From a virus, in IMG/VR virus record IMGVR_UViG_3300012920_005264, positions 1 to 24,013 of that record: a stretch of 24,013 nucleotides of DNA, one strand, 5' to 3'. The translations under genes were made by a program, and so were the position numbers. Positions 15,637 through 22,670 of this stretch are shown here, piece by piece (the stretch's first letter is position 1; each line of letters opens with the position of its first letter). The notes beneath the pieces were generated by a model. The model ran no database searches, was not told the origin of the DNA, and worked only from the letters and a program-made list of their open reading frames with translations.

Positions 15637-16121
15637 ACTTTCACCACATGCTTTGCATATTTTTGTACGTAGTCTAAGGGAAGAATAGTCATGAGATCAT
15701 CTCGCCCCACTCGTGTGTATAACCCAAACTCCCCCTTGTAAAACTCAGTACACCTTTCTCTTAGGTCATCGATAATATCTTCAGGTCTTAATAAATAAAA
15801 AGAGTCAGAGGATCTGACTGCTATCATCCTGTCAATGCCATTAGGAACTCCCCAACCTTTTTGAGGCTGCATGTTGGGTGGTCTTCTAACTGTTTTGAGT
15901 TCCCACCAGATTGTAAAATCTATTGGGCCTTTTCTGTTTTTTCGCTTTGCAGCTTTGACATCAACTCTGCCAAATTCTTTATCAAGCACATCCCAGTGCT
16001 CATTACGATCTTCATTGAGGGTAGCTTTTCTGATAAAGTTTTTACCACGCAATGATATAAACTCTTCTTCTGCTGCCCTACCTTCTTCAAAGTTACCTGC
16101 ATTCTTAAATCTTTTCTTCAC
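15633..16121 (-). CDS. PD-(D/E)XK nuclease-like protein
   Basis: The 162-residue protein begins with a Glu-rich helix (EEGRAAEEEFISL) followed by NEHWDVL and GRVDVKAAKRK. Asp44, then Asp54-Val-Lys56, matches the D...(D/E)xK active-site spacing of the restriction-endonuclease fold, and the later IDFTIWWELKTV and DRMIAVRS strands fit such a core. It would be a metal-dependent DNA nuclease, but substrate and role are unknown. Start is GTG at 16121, overlapping the stop of the 51-residue gene upstream as GTGA. The right arm already has a T7-type endonuclease and a RecB-like exonuclease, so this is a third nuclease-like product. A DNA-binding protein that has lost activity is an alternative. Confidence 0.55.
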   Translation of the reverse strand: MKKRFKNAGNFEEGRAAEEEFISLRGKNFIRKATLNEDRNEHWDVLDKEFGRVDVKAAKRKNRKGPIDFTIWWELKTVRRPPNMQPQKGWGVPNGIDRMIAVRSSDSFYLLRPEDIIDDLRERCTEFYKGEFGLYTRVGRDDLMTILPLDYVQKYAKHVVKV

Positions 16122-16273
16122 TTACCTTGACCTTTGTATGGTTTTTTTGCCCTGCGTTTATGTTTATTCATAGAACCAAGTTTCATAGAGGAGATTCTCT
16201 TTGACTGAGAAGTTTTCTTTTTTATAGGCTGATGAGAGTTAGCTGCTACACCAACTATCTGTACTTTAGCCAT
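16118..16273 (-). CDS. 51-residue very basic protein
   Basis: A short frame in the gap between the DUF1289 gene and the nuclease-like gene encodes 51 residues, starting MAKVQIVGVAANSHQPIKKK and ending in a Lys/Arg-rich tail (NKHKRRAKKPYKGQGK). It has the best translational signals in this part: GGAGA about eight bases before the ATG at 16273, a start overlapping the DUF1289 stop (ATGGCTAA), and a stop overlapping the GTG of the next gene (GTGA). Without it the region would have an unusually long gap. The composition suggests nucleic-acid binding; I recognise no family. Confidence 0.7.
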   Translation of the reverse strand: MAKVQIVGVAANSHQPIKKKTSQSKRISSMKLGSMNKHKRRAKKPYKGQGK

Positions 16274-16472
16274 ATTCTTTTCTCCACTTTAATTCTGCGA
16301 GTAACATAGTTTGCTCGTAGTCAGACATTACCATCCAATTTCTGATTTCGTCAACAGTTCTTTTACACCCTTTACAAAAACCATTATCATCTATTTCACA
16401 AATTTTTTCACAGGGTGAGGGAGTGCTCCCATATCTAGGAGCAGTCTCCCTGCGTACGTGAGGTATGCTCAT
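16266..16472 (-). CDS. DUF1289 small cysteine protein
   Basis: The 68-residue protein fits the DUF1289 family of proteobacteria: PSPCEKICEIDDNGFCKGCKRTVDEIRNW, with Cys in a C-x3-C-x7-C-x2-C arrangement that could bind a metal or an Fe-S cluster. The family has no established biochemical function. Its start overlaps the RNR stop by four bases (ATGA), so it is translated together with the reductase. An accessory or redox role for the B12-dependent reductase is an attractive guess from position only. A basic N-terminal region (RRETAPRYGSTP) precedes the Cys core. Confidence 0.85.
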   Translation of the reverse strand: MSIPHVRRETAPRYGSTPSPCEKICEIDDNGFCKGCKRTVDEIRNWMVMSDYEQTMLLAELKWRKEYG

Positions 16473-18226
16473 TCACACTTACGAAGACCTGTCGCAGGAT
16501 CAAAGTAACAAGCACCACCCTCGTCTACAAAGTCCTGTGTCTCCTCAATGTCATCTTCCTCTGCAACTTCTTCAGGGGTAGCTGCATTAAGAATACCAAA
16601 TCGTTCTCCTGCTGCTCTAAATGTTGTACATCCAGAAGCACCACCATCATAGGCATCCATATATACTTGCTTGAACTCTTCCCATTTAATGTCTTCACCA
16701 GTGTTACATGTTTTAGAACAGGCTGAGTCAACAAACCTGGATGCAGCATTTAGTACTTTTACGTGATCAAACACAGATAGTTCATCTGCTGTCTTACCCT
16801 TAACTCCAAAAACTCTGAATCCATAGTCCTCTACTCGTTCAACCTTGGGTCCATCGAAGGTTTGGATAGTTCGCTCTGTTTGATAGGAAAAGACTGGCTC
16901 AATACCTGAAGAGATGTTGTCTGCTGAAAGACTGATAGTTCCTGTTGGCGCAACAGAAAGAAGATGACTGTTGCGAATACCGTTCTCCCAAATGAGATCA
17001 AATATGTGAGGAGGCAAAGACTGAGCAAAGTCAGAATCAAGATAAGCTTTATCAAATAAAGGAAATGGATCTTTCTCAATAGCCAACTCAACAGATGTAG
17101 TATATGCAACATCCCTAATCACTCCCATTATCTCTTCAAGAGTTTGTATGAAACGTTCACTACCATACTCAAAACCTAATGCTTCTATAGCGTTAGCCAC
17201 CCCTGTTACCCCTAACCCCATACGTCTTTTACTCTTAGCTTCCTCCTCCTGTTCCTTGAGAGGGTAGGTTGCTCTGTCTACTACGTTGTCCATTGCTCTG
17301 ACAACATGAGGTATATCATTACGTAGTTGATTCATGTTGAAGACATACTTACCATCGTGTTCAAGGATATACTTGGTCAGGTTAAATGAACCAAGAAGAC
17401 ATGCACCATTGGGAGGTAGTGGCTGTTCACCACAGGGATTAGTGGCTGCAATTGTTTCGCAGTAGTGTAGGTTATTCTTCTTATTGATACGATCAATGAA
17501 GAGAATACCAGGCTCTGCCCAATCCCAAGTGCTTCTTATAATCATATCCCAAAGAGCACGAGCATCAATAGTCTTACGTACTTCTCCATTGAACACTAGA
17601 TCAAAGTCAGTACCTTCTTTTACTGCAGTCATAAACTTGTCGGTAACACCAACACTAATATTAAAACCAGTAAGCTGTGTGTGATTGGTTTTTGCTGTAA
17701 CAAACTCTTCAATGTCTGGGTGATCAACACGAAGTACACCCATCTGTGCTCCACGTCTATGTCCTGCAGAAGCAATTGTTTTACAAACTGCATCAAAAAT
17801 ACCCATAAAAGATACAGGGCCAGAAGACTTAGAATCTAAGGATTTAATTAGAGTTCCTTTTGGACGTAGAGTTGAGAAGTCGTAACCAATACCCCCACCT
17901 AGTCTCATAGTTTCTGCTGCACGTTTTGCAGCATCCATGATACCATCCATACTATCTTCAATAGTTGTAGATACAAAACAGTTGTAAGGAGTTACACGTC
18001 TTGGCGCTCCCATAGCTGACTGTACACGCCCTGCAGGGAGGAAACGTTGGTTGTATAATATTGTTCTAAAGTTGTTGAAGTGTACCTCATTATCTTTCAA
18101 TGCTTCAGCAACTCTAGTCATTGCATCCTTAAATGCTTCTCCCTTACCACGATATTTTGTGGCATGTATCCATTCTGATATTGCTTGTGTTGGTCCATAA
18201 TCCTGTTCTATGTTTGGTATATTCAT
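16469..18226 (-). CDS. nrdJ: Class II adenosylcobalamin-dependent ribonucleotide reductase
   Basis: The 585-residue enzyme makes deoxyribonucleotides from ribonucleotides using a radical generated from coenzyme B12. The radical Cys265 lies in NPCGEQPL with Asn263 and Glu267; Cys83 (YNCFVS) and Cys276 are placed as the redox pair of the Lactobacillus enzyme (Cys276 is 11 residues after Cys265, the same spacing). A C-terminal pair, Cys573 and Cys584 in GGACYFDPATGLRKCE, would pass electrons from thioredoxin or glutaredoxin. SVAPTGTISL and LGGGIGYDFS match family motifs. No N-terminal ATP cone is present. No small subunit gene is needed or seen. The gene overlaps MazG at its start (ATGA). Such a reductase indicates a host that makes or imports B12, and is typical of phages of marine Rhodobacteraceae and relatives. 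Confidence 0.93.
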   Translation of the reverse strand: MNIPNIEQDYGPTQAISEWIHATKYRGKGEAFKDAMTRVAEALKDNEVHFNNFRTILYNQRFLPAGRVQSAMGAPRRVTPYNCFVSTTIEDSMDGIMDAAKRAAETMRLGGGIGYDFSTLRPKGTLIKSLDSKSSGPVSFMGIFDAVCKTIASAGHRRGAQMGVLRVDHPDIEEFVTAKTNHTQLTGFNISVGVTDKFMTAVKEGTDFDLVFNGEVRKTIDARALWDMIIRSTWDWAEPGILFIDRINKKNNLHYCETIAATNPCGEQPLPPNGACLLGSFNLTKYILEHDGKYVFNMNQLRNDIPHVVRAMDNVVDRATYPLKEQEEEAKSKRRMGLGVTGVANAIEALGFEYGSERFIQTLEEIMGVIRDVAYTTSVELAIEKDPFPLFDKAYLDSDFAQSLPPHIFDLIWENGIRNSHLLSVAPTGTISLSADNISSGIEPVFSYQTERTIQTFDGPKVERVEDYGFRVFGVKGKTADELSVFDHVKVLNAASRFVDSACSKTCNTGEDIKWEEFKQVYMDAYDGGASGCTTFRAAGERFGILNAATPEEVAEEDDIEETQDFVDEGGACYFDPATGLRKCE

Positions 18227-18600
18227 CTGTAGTCTCCTGATCCTTTTAATTTTCCACGTTTTTCCCTGCTGTCGAGCTTCTTCATATTCTCTCTTACAAC
18301 ATCATTTAATTTTATATCTAAAAGATTTAGTATAGCTATAAAATAAAAGAACATATCTCCTGCTTCAAGCGTTACACCCTGTTTATCTAAAGGTGTGTCA
18401 TCCCTCTTGTGTTTCTTAAGCTTCTCAAAGAACTCACCTGTTTCTCCTATAAGACCCATAGTATTCTCTAAAAACCTTTTCTCACCAGAGGTAATCATTT
18501 TATTTTCTACCCACTCAGCATAGTCTTTTAAATCTATTTCTTTATTTTCTTGAAAGGATTCAAAGTACCCCATGTCTTCTAGGTCTTGGTATGTTAGCAT
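18223..18600 (-). CDS. mazG: MazG-like nucleotide pyrophosphohydrolase
   Basis: The product has 125 residues and a MazG-type four-helix core. GLIGETGEFFEKL gives Glu53 and Glu56; TLEAGDMFFYFIAIL gives Glu79 and Asp82, so the ExxE...ExxD magnesium-binding set is complete. These enzymes hydrolyse nucleoside triphosphates to monophosphates, and in marine phages have been proposed to act on dNTPs from degraded host DNA or on (p)ppGpp. It lies directly before the reductase, with a 4-base overlap, consistent with a nucleotide-supply role. Its ATG overlaps the stop of the small gene upstream as TAATG. Substrate preference cannot be read from the sequence. Confidence 0.85.
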   Translation of the reverse strand: MLTYQDLEDMGYFESFQENKEIDLKDYAEWVENKMITSGEKRFLENTMGLIGETGEFFEKLKKHKRDDTPLDKQGVTLEAGDMFFYFIAILNLLDIKLNDVVRENMKKLDSREKRGKLKGSGDYR

Positions 18601-18755
18601 TATTTCTCCTTTGCATCTATCTCTATAATTTTAACATCATCTAAATCATATATGGTGTCTTGAATTATTTCTTCAAGACTCTTCTTAATGCTATCTGAAG
18701 CAATAAAGTTTGCGTCAGGATCTAACTCTAATAACATCGTAACCTCAAACAACAC
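18600..18755 (-). CDS. Small acidic protein of unknown function
   Basis: Between endonuclease I and MazG a frame encodes about 51 residues, rich in Asp, Glu, Ile and Leu (LLELDPDANFIASDSIKKSL, then DLDDVKIIEIDAKEK). I favour the GTG at 18755, five bases after GGAGG (18761-18765); ATG at 18737, after GAGG, is the alternative and would give 45 residues. The stop overlaps the MazG start (TAATG). It fills a 200-base gap that is otherwise empty. It reads like a small alpha/beta phage protein, but I recognise no family. Confidence 0.6.
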   Translation of the reverse strand: MLFEVTMLLELDPDANFIASDSIKKSLEEIIQDTIYDLDDVKIIEIDAKEK

Positions 18756-18799
18756 AGGAACCTCCAAGTTATATAGAAGAACCTCTATAGGTCAATCTA

Positions 18800-19189
18800 T
18801 TATTTTAACCAATCGTCAGGAATTGTTTTTTCTGCGTATTGAAAACCATACTTCTTGCACCAGTCTGCATAGGAAGACTTAGCTCCTTTGTATAGCTTTG
18901 CTCTACTGTTTTGAAAAACAAATCTAATATCTAATTCAGGAAATTGTTTTGCAATTTCTTTATGCTTACGTCTATCGTTTGCTACAAATCGTCCCTTGGT
19001 TTCTATGATTATACCATTGGACAAAACAAAGTCAGGTGTATACGTTCTTACTTTTAAGTCAACCCACTTAATCTTTTCTTTTTCGTAGGTGTATTTAATT
19101 CCTTTAGATCGTAGATCTTTTGCTACATCATCCTCAAAGCCAGAGCGATACCCTGCCCTGAGTGCTGCTGCTTTATACTTCTTGCTCAT
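18800..19189 (-). CDS. T7 endonuclease I-like Holliday junction resolvase
   Basis: The protein has 129 residues from the ATG at 19189, which places YRSGFEDDVAKDL at the N-terminus as in T7 gp3. The active-site residues align by number with T7 Glu20, Asp55, Glu65 and Lys67: here Glu19, Asp53 (TPDFVL), Glu63 and Lys65 (IIIETKG). RKHKEIAKQFPELDIRFVF and YADWCKKYGFQYA follow as in that family. The enzyme resolves branched DNA and, with the exonuclease, degrades host DNA. Its start lies 17 bases inside the end of the exonuclease gene. A longer start at 19213 would add eight residues that are not needed for the fold. Confidence 0.9.
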   Translation of the reverse strand: MSKKYKAAALRAGYRSGFEDDVAKDLRSKGIKYTYEKEKIKWVDLKVRTYTPDFVLSNGIIIETKGRFVANDRRKHKEIAKQFPELDIRFVFQNSRAKLYKGAKSSYADWCKKYGFQYAEKTIPDDWLK

Positions 19190-20042
19190 TATAGGTAAAG
19201 TCCTCTGGGACATTCGGTGTAGTTACCACATCCACAAGTAAGACATCTCCAGTCTTGTACACGAATCTCCTGGCTTCAGGCCAACACTTCTTGTTGAACT
19301 CACAGAACCCACAGGAAGGATGAAGCTTTGTATTAGGGCTTGTCTTTGACTGTGGCACTGGATCAAAACCTCTCTCAGGTATCTCACCCTTTACCATATC
19401 TTTTACTTGGTCTACTTCCTTTTCCTTCTGCTCTAACTCAGGAGTAAAGTCATACATATCCAGGCAAATACCACCACCTACTTTATCAACAACCAGAAAC
19501 GCACCATGCGTTTTGTTTGTGACTAGTGGGTCATCCTTGGCTGCGTACACGTAGGAACTTAGCTGACTAATATAACCAAAAGGATCTTCTTCTCTTAGAT
19601 TACCTTCAACAAATTTTTTGAATGAGTAAGGAGAGGCAGACTTAACATCAATAGTCATACCATCAATCACTGCATCTCTGTGTCCTGCCAGGTCATTGAT
19701 CCTCATTCGATCCTGTTGACCTTTCACTGTGTGACCAGAAGCTTCTGCAATAGCTAGAATTAATTCTTCAATCATGTCTCCATAAAAGAACTTGAGTAAG
19801 TCTGAGGGAGACAGTTGTCGAGCAACATTAGGCTCGTTAATCTTGTACCAAAGTTTCCTTTTACAAGGACTACCAATAGAAGAAAACGACAAATACCCTC
19901 GTGGTTTCTGTGGTGCTTTGAATCTTAAGGTAGCTGCTTTACCAATACGATCACCCATTCTTAGGCTGAGTAAATGATCCCAACCATTGAGTCCTAATAT
20001 TGTGTCTTCCATATCTTTGACGAGTGTTTTTATATTGGGCAT
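19173..20042 (-). CDS. RecB/Cas4-like PD-(D/E)XK exonuclease with four-Cys motif
   Basis: This 289-residue protein stands where T7 has the gp6 5'-3' exonuclease. GHRDAVIDG followed by MTIDVKSASPYSFKKF gives His121, Asp127, Asp132 and Lys134, the RecB-family nuclease core; FGYISQLSSYVYAA supplies the QxxxY helix. Cys60 (GSPCKRKLWYK) plus Cys244, Cys247 and Cys253 (CGFCEFNKKC) have the C...CxxCx5C arrangement of the iron-sulfur nucleases Cas4 and AddB. It should therefore be an Fe-S cluster nuclease acting on DNA ends during replication and recombination. ATG 20042 follows AAGGAC closely. A GC-rich hairpin lies in the leader between this gene and SSB. Confidence 0.82.
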   Translation of the reverse strand: MPNIKTLVKDMEDTILGLNGWDHLLSLRMGDRIGKAATLRFKAPQKPRGYLSFSSIGSPCKRKLWYKINEPNVARQLSPSDLLKFFYGDMIEELILAIAEASGHTVKGQQDRMRINDLAGHRDAVIDGMTIDVKSASPYSFKKFVEGNLREEDPFGYISQLSSYVYAAKDDPLVTNKTHGAFLVVDKVGGGICLDMYDFTPELEQKEKEVDQVKDMVKGEIPERGFDPVPQSKTSPNTKLHPSCGFCEFNKKCWPEARRFVYKTGDVLLVDVVTTPNVPEDFTYNEQEV

Positions 20043-20058
20043 TGTATGTCCTTATTGT

Positions 20059-20101
20059 ATACGCCCCCACCCAAAAATGAAAGAAAAAGATGGGGGCGTA
20101 T
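20059..20101 (-). other. GC-rich hairpin between SSB and exonuclease genes
   Basis: ATACGCCCCCA at 20059-20069 and TGGGGGCGTAT at 20091-20101 pair perfectly over 11 bp, enclosing a 21-base A/G-rich loop. On the transcribed strand it is not followed by a T-run, so it looks more like an RNA processing site or partial attenuator than a full terminator. The exonuclease ribosome site lies outside the stem. A smaller TCTAGG/CCTAGA pair at 20105-20133 lies just before it, across the SSB stop. Confidence 0.6.
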
Positions 20102-20128
20102 TCTTCTAGGGGAAGGAAACAGAAAAAC

Positions 20129-20656
20129 CTAGAAGGGGATTGAGTCCTGTGGTTCTTGCCCAGAGGAGGTGGAAGACTTAGAGCCACCAGAACTCTCAGA
20201 GTGATCTGTAAACATTGAACGTGGTTGGGAGGAACCACCCTCTGATTCGTAGACCACATGATCTAGGACTTGCAATCCTAGAAGTCGTGTACCCTTACCC
20301 ATTTGGGTAGGATATATTTCAACTTTAACAATACCTTCACTGCCATTTCCAATAAGACCTTTCTCCTGTAAATCCCAAGCCTTACCAGTTATATCAGCAA
20401 CAATAGGTGCACCACCCTGCCAGTCATGATTCCCAACATGGGGGCGATCAAACGTTACCTCATATCCATCAGTAACCTCTTTAATCTTTTTTCTGCAACC
20501 TTCTTTTTCTAAAGTCTTTGCAGTTTCTTTATCTGTCGTAACAGTAACTTTGTAAGCACCATCTGTTGACTGATGAAAGTCAGCACGATCACGATTGGAC
20601 TCAAATACTTTAGCCCAAGAAATTTTTCCTTTAACATCTATTTGTGTTGATGGCAT
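20129..20656 (-). CDS. Single-stranded DNA-binding protein (gp2.5-like)
   Basis: The 175-residue product resembles the T7 gp2.5 group of OB-fold proteins that coat single-stranded DNA and recruit polymerase and primase-helicase. The start (KGKISWAKVFESN) and the YKVTVTTDKE, FDRPHVGNHDWQGGAP and RLLGLQVLDHVVYE strands fit that group, and a Ser/Gly-rich linker leads to an acidic tail. The last residues, EPQDSIPF, unlike the acidic DEDF end of T7 gp2.5, copy the DIPF-type tip of bacterial SSB. It is shorter than gp2.5 (about 230). An excellent AAAGGAGGG site precedes the ATG, consistent with very high expression. It is separated from polymerase by 52 bases that may hold a promoter. Confidence 0.82.
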   Translation of the reverse strand: MPSTQIDVKGKISWAKVFESNRDRADFHQSTDGAYKVTVTTDKETAKTLEKEGCRKKIKEVTDGYEVTFDRPHVGNHDWQGGAPIVADITGKAWDLQEKGLIGNGSEGIVKVEIYPTQMGKGTRLLGLQVLDHVVYESEGGSSQPRSMFTDHSESSGGSKSSTSSGQEPQDSIPF

Positions 20657-20660
20657 GTTG

Positions 20661-20704
20661 CCCTCCTTTAATTTAATATATTATAACTAAGGCCTGTTAC
20701 CCAA
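20661..20704 (-). promoter_or_regulatory. Strong ribosome site and possible promoter for SSB
   Basis: On the - strand the 52-base gap between polymerase and SSB holds AAAGGAGGG (20661-20669), a near-perfect Shine-Dalgarno, and A/T-rich promoter-like sequence: TTGGGT (20699-20704) followed after 18 bases by TATATT, with TATAAT (20680-20685) overlapping. The ribosome site is firm; the promoter is tentative because the -35 is weak and the better TATAAT has no well-spaced partner. Confidence 0.4.
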
Positions 20705-20708
20705 TATG

Positions 20709-22670
20709 TCAATGGGTTTCAGCCCAATTTTTTCCTATGTCGTATGAGCCAGGTGTAGGAATCTTGAATCCTAGTTCCTGCCCTACGTCAAGCATGGCTT
20801 GTGCTTGTATCTGTCCAAGTAGTTCAGCCTCTTCCTTTGTGCCTATCACTTCTACTTGGTATTCATCATGGATAAAGCCAACCATCTTAAACTTAATCCC
20901 TTCCTTACGTGCTATGTCGTGCCAACGCAGGAGGGTATACTTCATAAGACAAGCCTCACCATTTTGTAAGATACCTGCCAAGGCTTTGTGAGTGCTAGGT
21001 ACTTTTACTTTACGCCCATCATAACCCTTGAACCAACCATTTTCTCCAACCTGTTTGATGTATTTATTCTTCAGGTCATAAAGTCCTCCAATACTTTGTT
21101 CAAAACGAATACGTGCATCCTGTGCCTCCTTCATGCTGACCTTTAAAATCTGACCAGTCTTTGCTACCCCTGCTCCTAAAAGCCAAGCATAGATAAAAGT
21201 CTTAGCCATGTCTCTTGTCCCATTAGGTACATCCAAAGCATTTTTATTGACGTTGTGAATGTCTGTTTCGTCTTCTTTCTTTCCCTTCATGATGGCTTGT
21301 GCATACTGATCTTCACCATACATACGCCAGAGATAGTCAGCCAGTACTCTTAACTGAATCCCATCTGCGTCTGTTCCTACTAGCCAAGAGTCAGAGGGTA
21401 CAGTCCAACAGGCTCTGAGGTGTTGGTCATACTGCTTCTTAACTTCCTCCACTGGTGTCTTTGCATTACCATGAAAGGGAGCAGAGATGTTGGCTGTGTT
21501 AGGATCAGAGTGTGAACACCTGCCAGTCCACGCACCAATATTGTTTATATTACCATGAATACGTAGATCGTCACCACACTGCCCTATCCACTCAACCAGT
21601 GAGCTTCTACGTCCTTCCAGTGTCAACCACTGGGCCAGTGCTTTTGCTCCTGTAGGTGCATCGTTAGGAAGTGTGCCAAGGTTTGCCTCTGATACAGTGA
21701 AACCAAACCTATCAAAGTGTTCCTTCTTCTGATCGTAGAACTCCTGTGTCATACTCGCCACTGACTTACCATATGGATCACCAACCTGCTTACGAGAGAA
21801 GTCTATGGCTGTCTTGGTTCTATCTACTGGCTTCCAACCTGCGTCCCAGAGTGCTTTGATACGATCCTTGGGTGATCCAGGTTTAAACTCTATCCAGTCA
21901 GAACATACCAAGTCATCACCCTCTACGTTAGTCAGGGCATACTTCTCTTTTGCTTTTGTGACTGTAGCCATCTCAGTACCATCCTTCTTGAGTCGATACT
22001 TGATACGATTGACCTCAGTCAGTTGGGGAGGGAAGTCTACTTGAAACTGCTCCTCCAGTGACTTCTGTTTCTGTTCGATAGAGTTGAGTAGGAACTCTGC
22101 CTTTGGCTTATCAAACTGAAAGCCATAGTACTTTGTTCGTACCAGTTCTATTTGAACATCATGCTCTGCCCTCAGAGACTGACGCCAATTAGGATTCCAA
22201 ATAATATCATGGAAATGACTGAACAGAGATTCTGTAACCTCGATGTCCTGATACCAGTAGTCAACCATTTCGATACTGAATTTATCAAACTCATGAAAGT
22301 CTCCTTTGTGTTTGTTGAGTCGTAAGCCCCAAGCCTGTAGGCTGTGAGGTGATCTTGCACCCTTGGGTATGTCTATATCGTAGTCGTGTAGTCTGCTGAC
22401 CACCAGAGTATCAATAACTTTGTGTGGATCAATTAGTCCTGGCTTGAGTAGTTTGTTGAGCATTGGTGCATCAAACTGTAGAAAGTTGTGACCAATGATT
22501 AAGTCTGCTGACTCATACCACTCAATAGCTTTCTTCTTTGCCACTGGATCTTCATGACAGTTATCGAACCTGGAGATCGTACCAGTGGTAGTATCCTTAC
22601 CACCACAGATCCACAACTTTGTACTGTCATCTAACCCATTTGTTTCTATGTCACTGACAAGTATCCTCAT
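20709..22670 (-). CDS. Family A DNA polymerase (T7-like) with 3'-5' exonuclease
   Basis: The 653-residue enzyme replicates the phage genome. The proofreading domain starts at once with SDIETNGLD (Asp7, Glu9) and has IGHNFLQFDAPML and VDYWYQDIEVTESLF. Polymerase motif A is TDADGIQLRVLADYL (Asp434), motif B RDMAKTFIYAWLLGAG, and motif C IHDEYQVEV (Asp602). In motif B the residue at E. coli Pol I position 762 is Tyr494, as in T7. No DnaJ-like insertion of the HMO-2011 type is visible, and the length is close to T7 gp5 (704). The start overlaps the primase-helicase stop by 4 bases. T7 polymerase uses host thioredoxin; whether this one does is not clear from the sequence. Confidence 0.95.
   Translation of the reverse strand: MRILVSDIETNGLDDSTKLWICGGKDTTTGTISRFDNCHEDPVAKKKAIEWYESADLIIGHNFLQFDAPMLNKLLKPGLIDPHKVIDTLVVSRLHDYDIDIPKGARSPHSLQAWGLRLNKHKGDFHEFDKFSIEMVDYWYQDIEVTESLFSHFHDIIWNPNWRQSLRAEHDVQIELVRTKYYGFQFDKPKAEFLLNSIEQKQKSLEEQFQVDFPPQLTEVNRIKYRLKKDGTEMATVTKAKEKYALTNVEGDDLVCSDWIEFKPGSPKDRIKALWDAGWKPVDRTKTAIDFSRKQVGDPYGKSVASMTQEFYDQKKEHFDRFGFTVSEANLGTLPNDAPTGAKALAQWLTLEGRRSSLVEWIGQCGDDLRIHGNINNIGAWTGRCSHSDPNTANISAPFHGNAKTPVEEVKKQYDQHLRACWTVPSDSWLVGTDADGIQLRVLADYLWRMYGEDQYAQAIMKGKKEDETDIHNVNKNALDVPNGTRDMAKTFIYAWLLGAGVAKTGQILKVSMKEAQDARIRFEQSIGGLYDLKNKYIKQVGENGWFKGYDGRKVKVPSTHKALAGILQNGEACLMKYTLLRWHDIARKEGIKFKMVGFIHDEYQVEVIGTKEEAELLGQIQAQAMLDVGQELGFKIPTPGSYDIGKNWAETH

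Noticed and set aside
20680-20712. TTGACA (20707-20712) with TATAAT (20680-20685) as a consensus promoter for SSB
   Set aside because: The spacer is 21 bases, too long for a normal sigma70 promoter, and TTGACA includes the polymerase stop codon.
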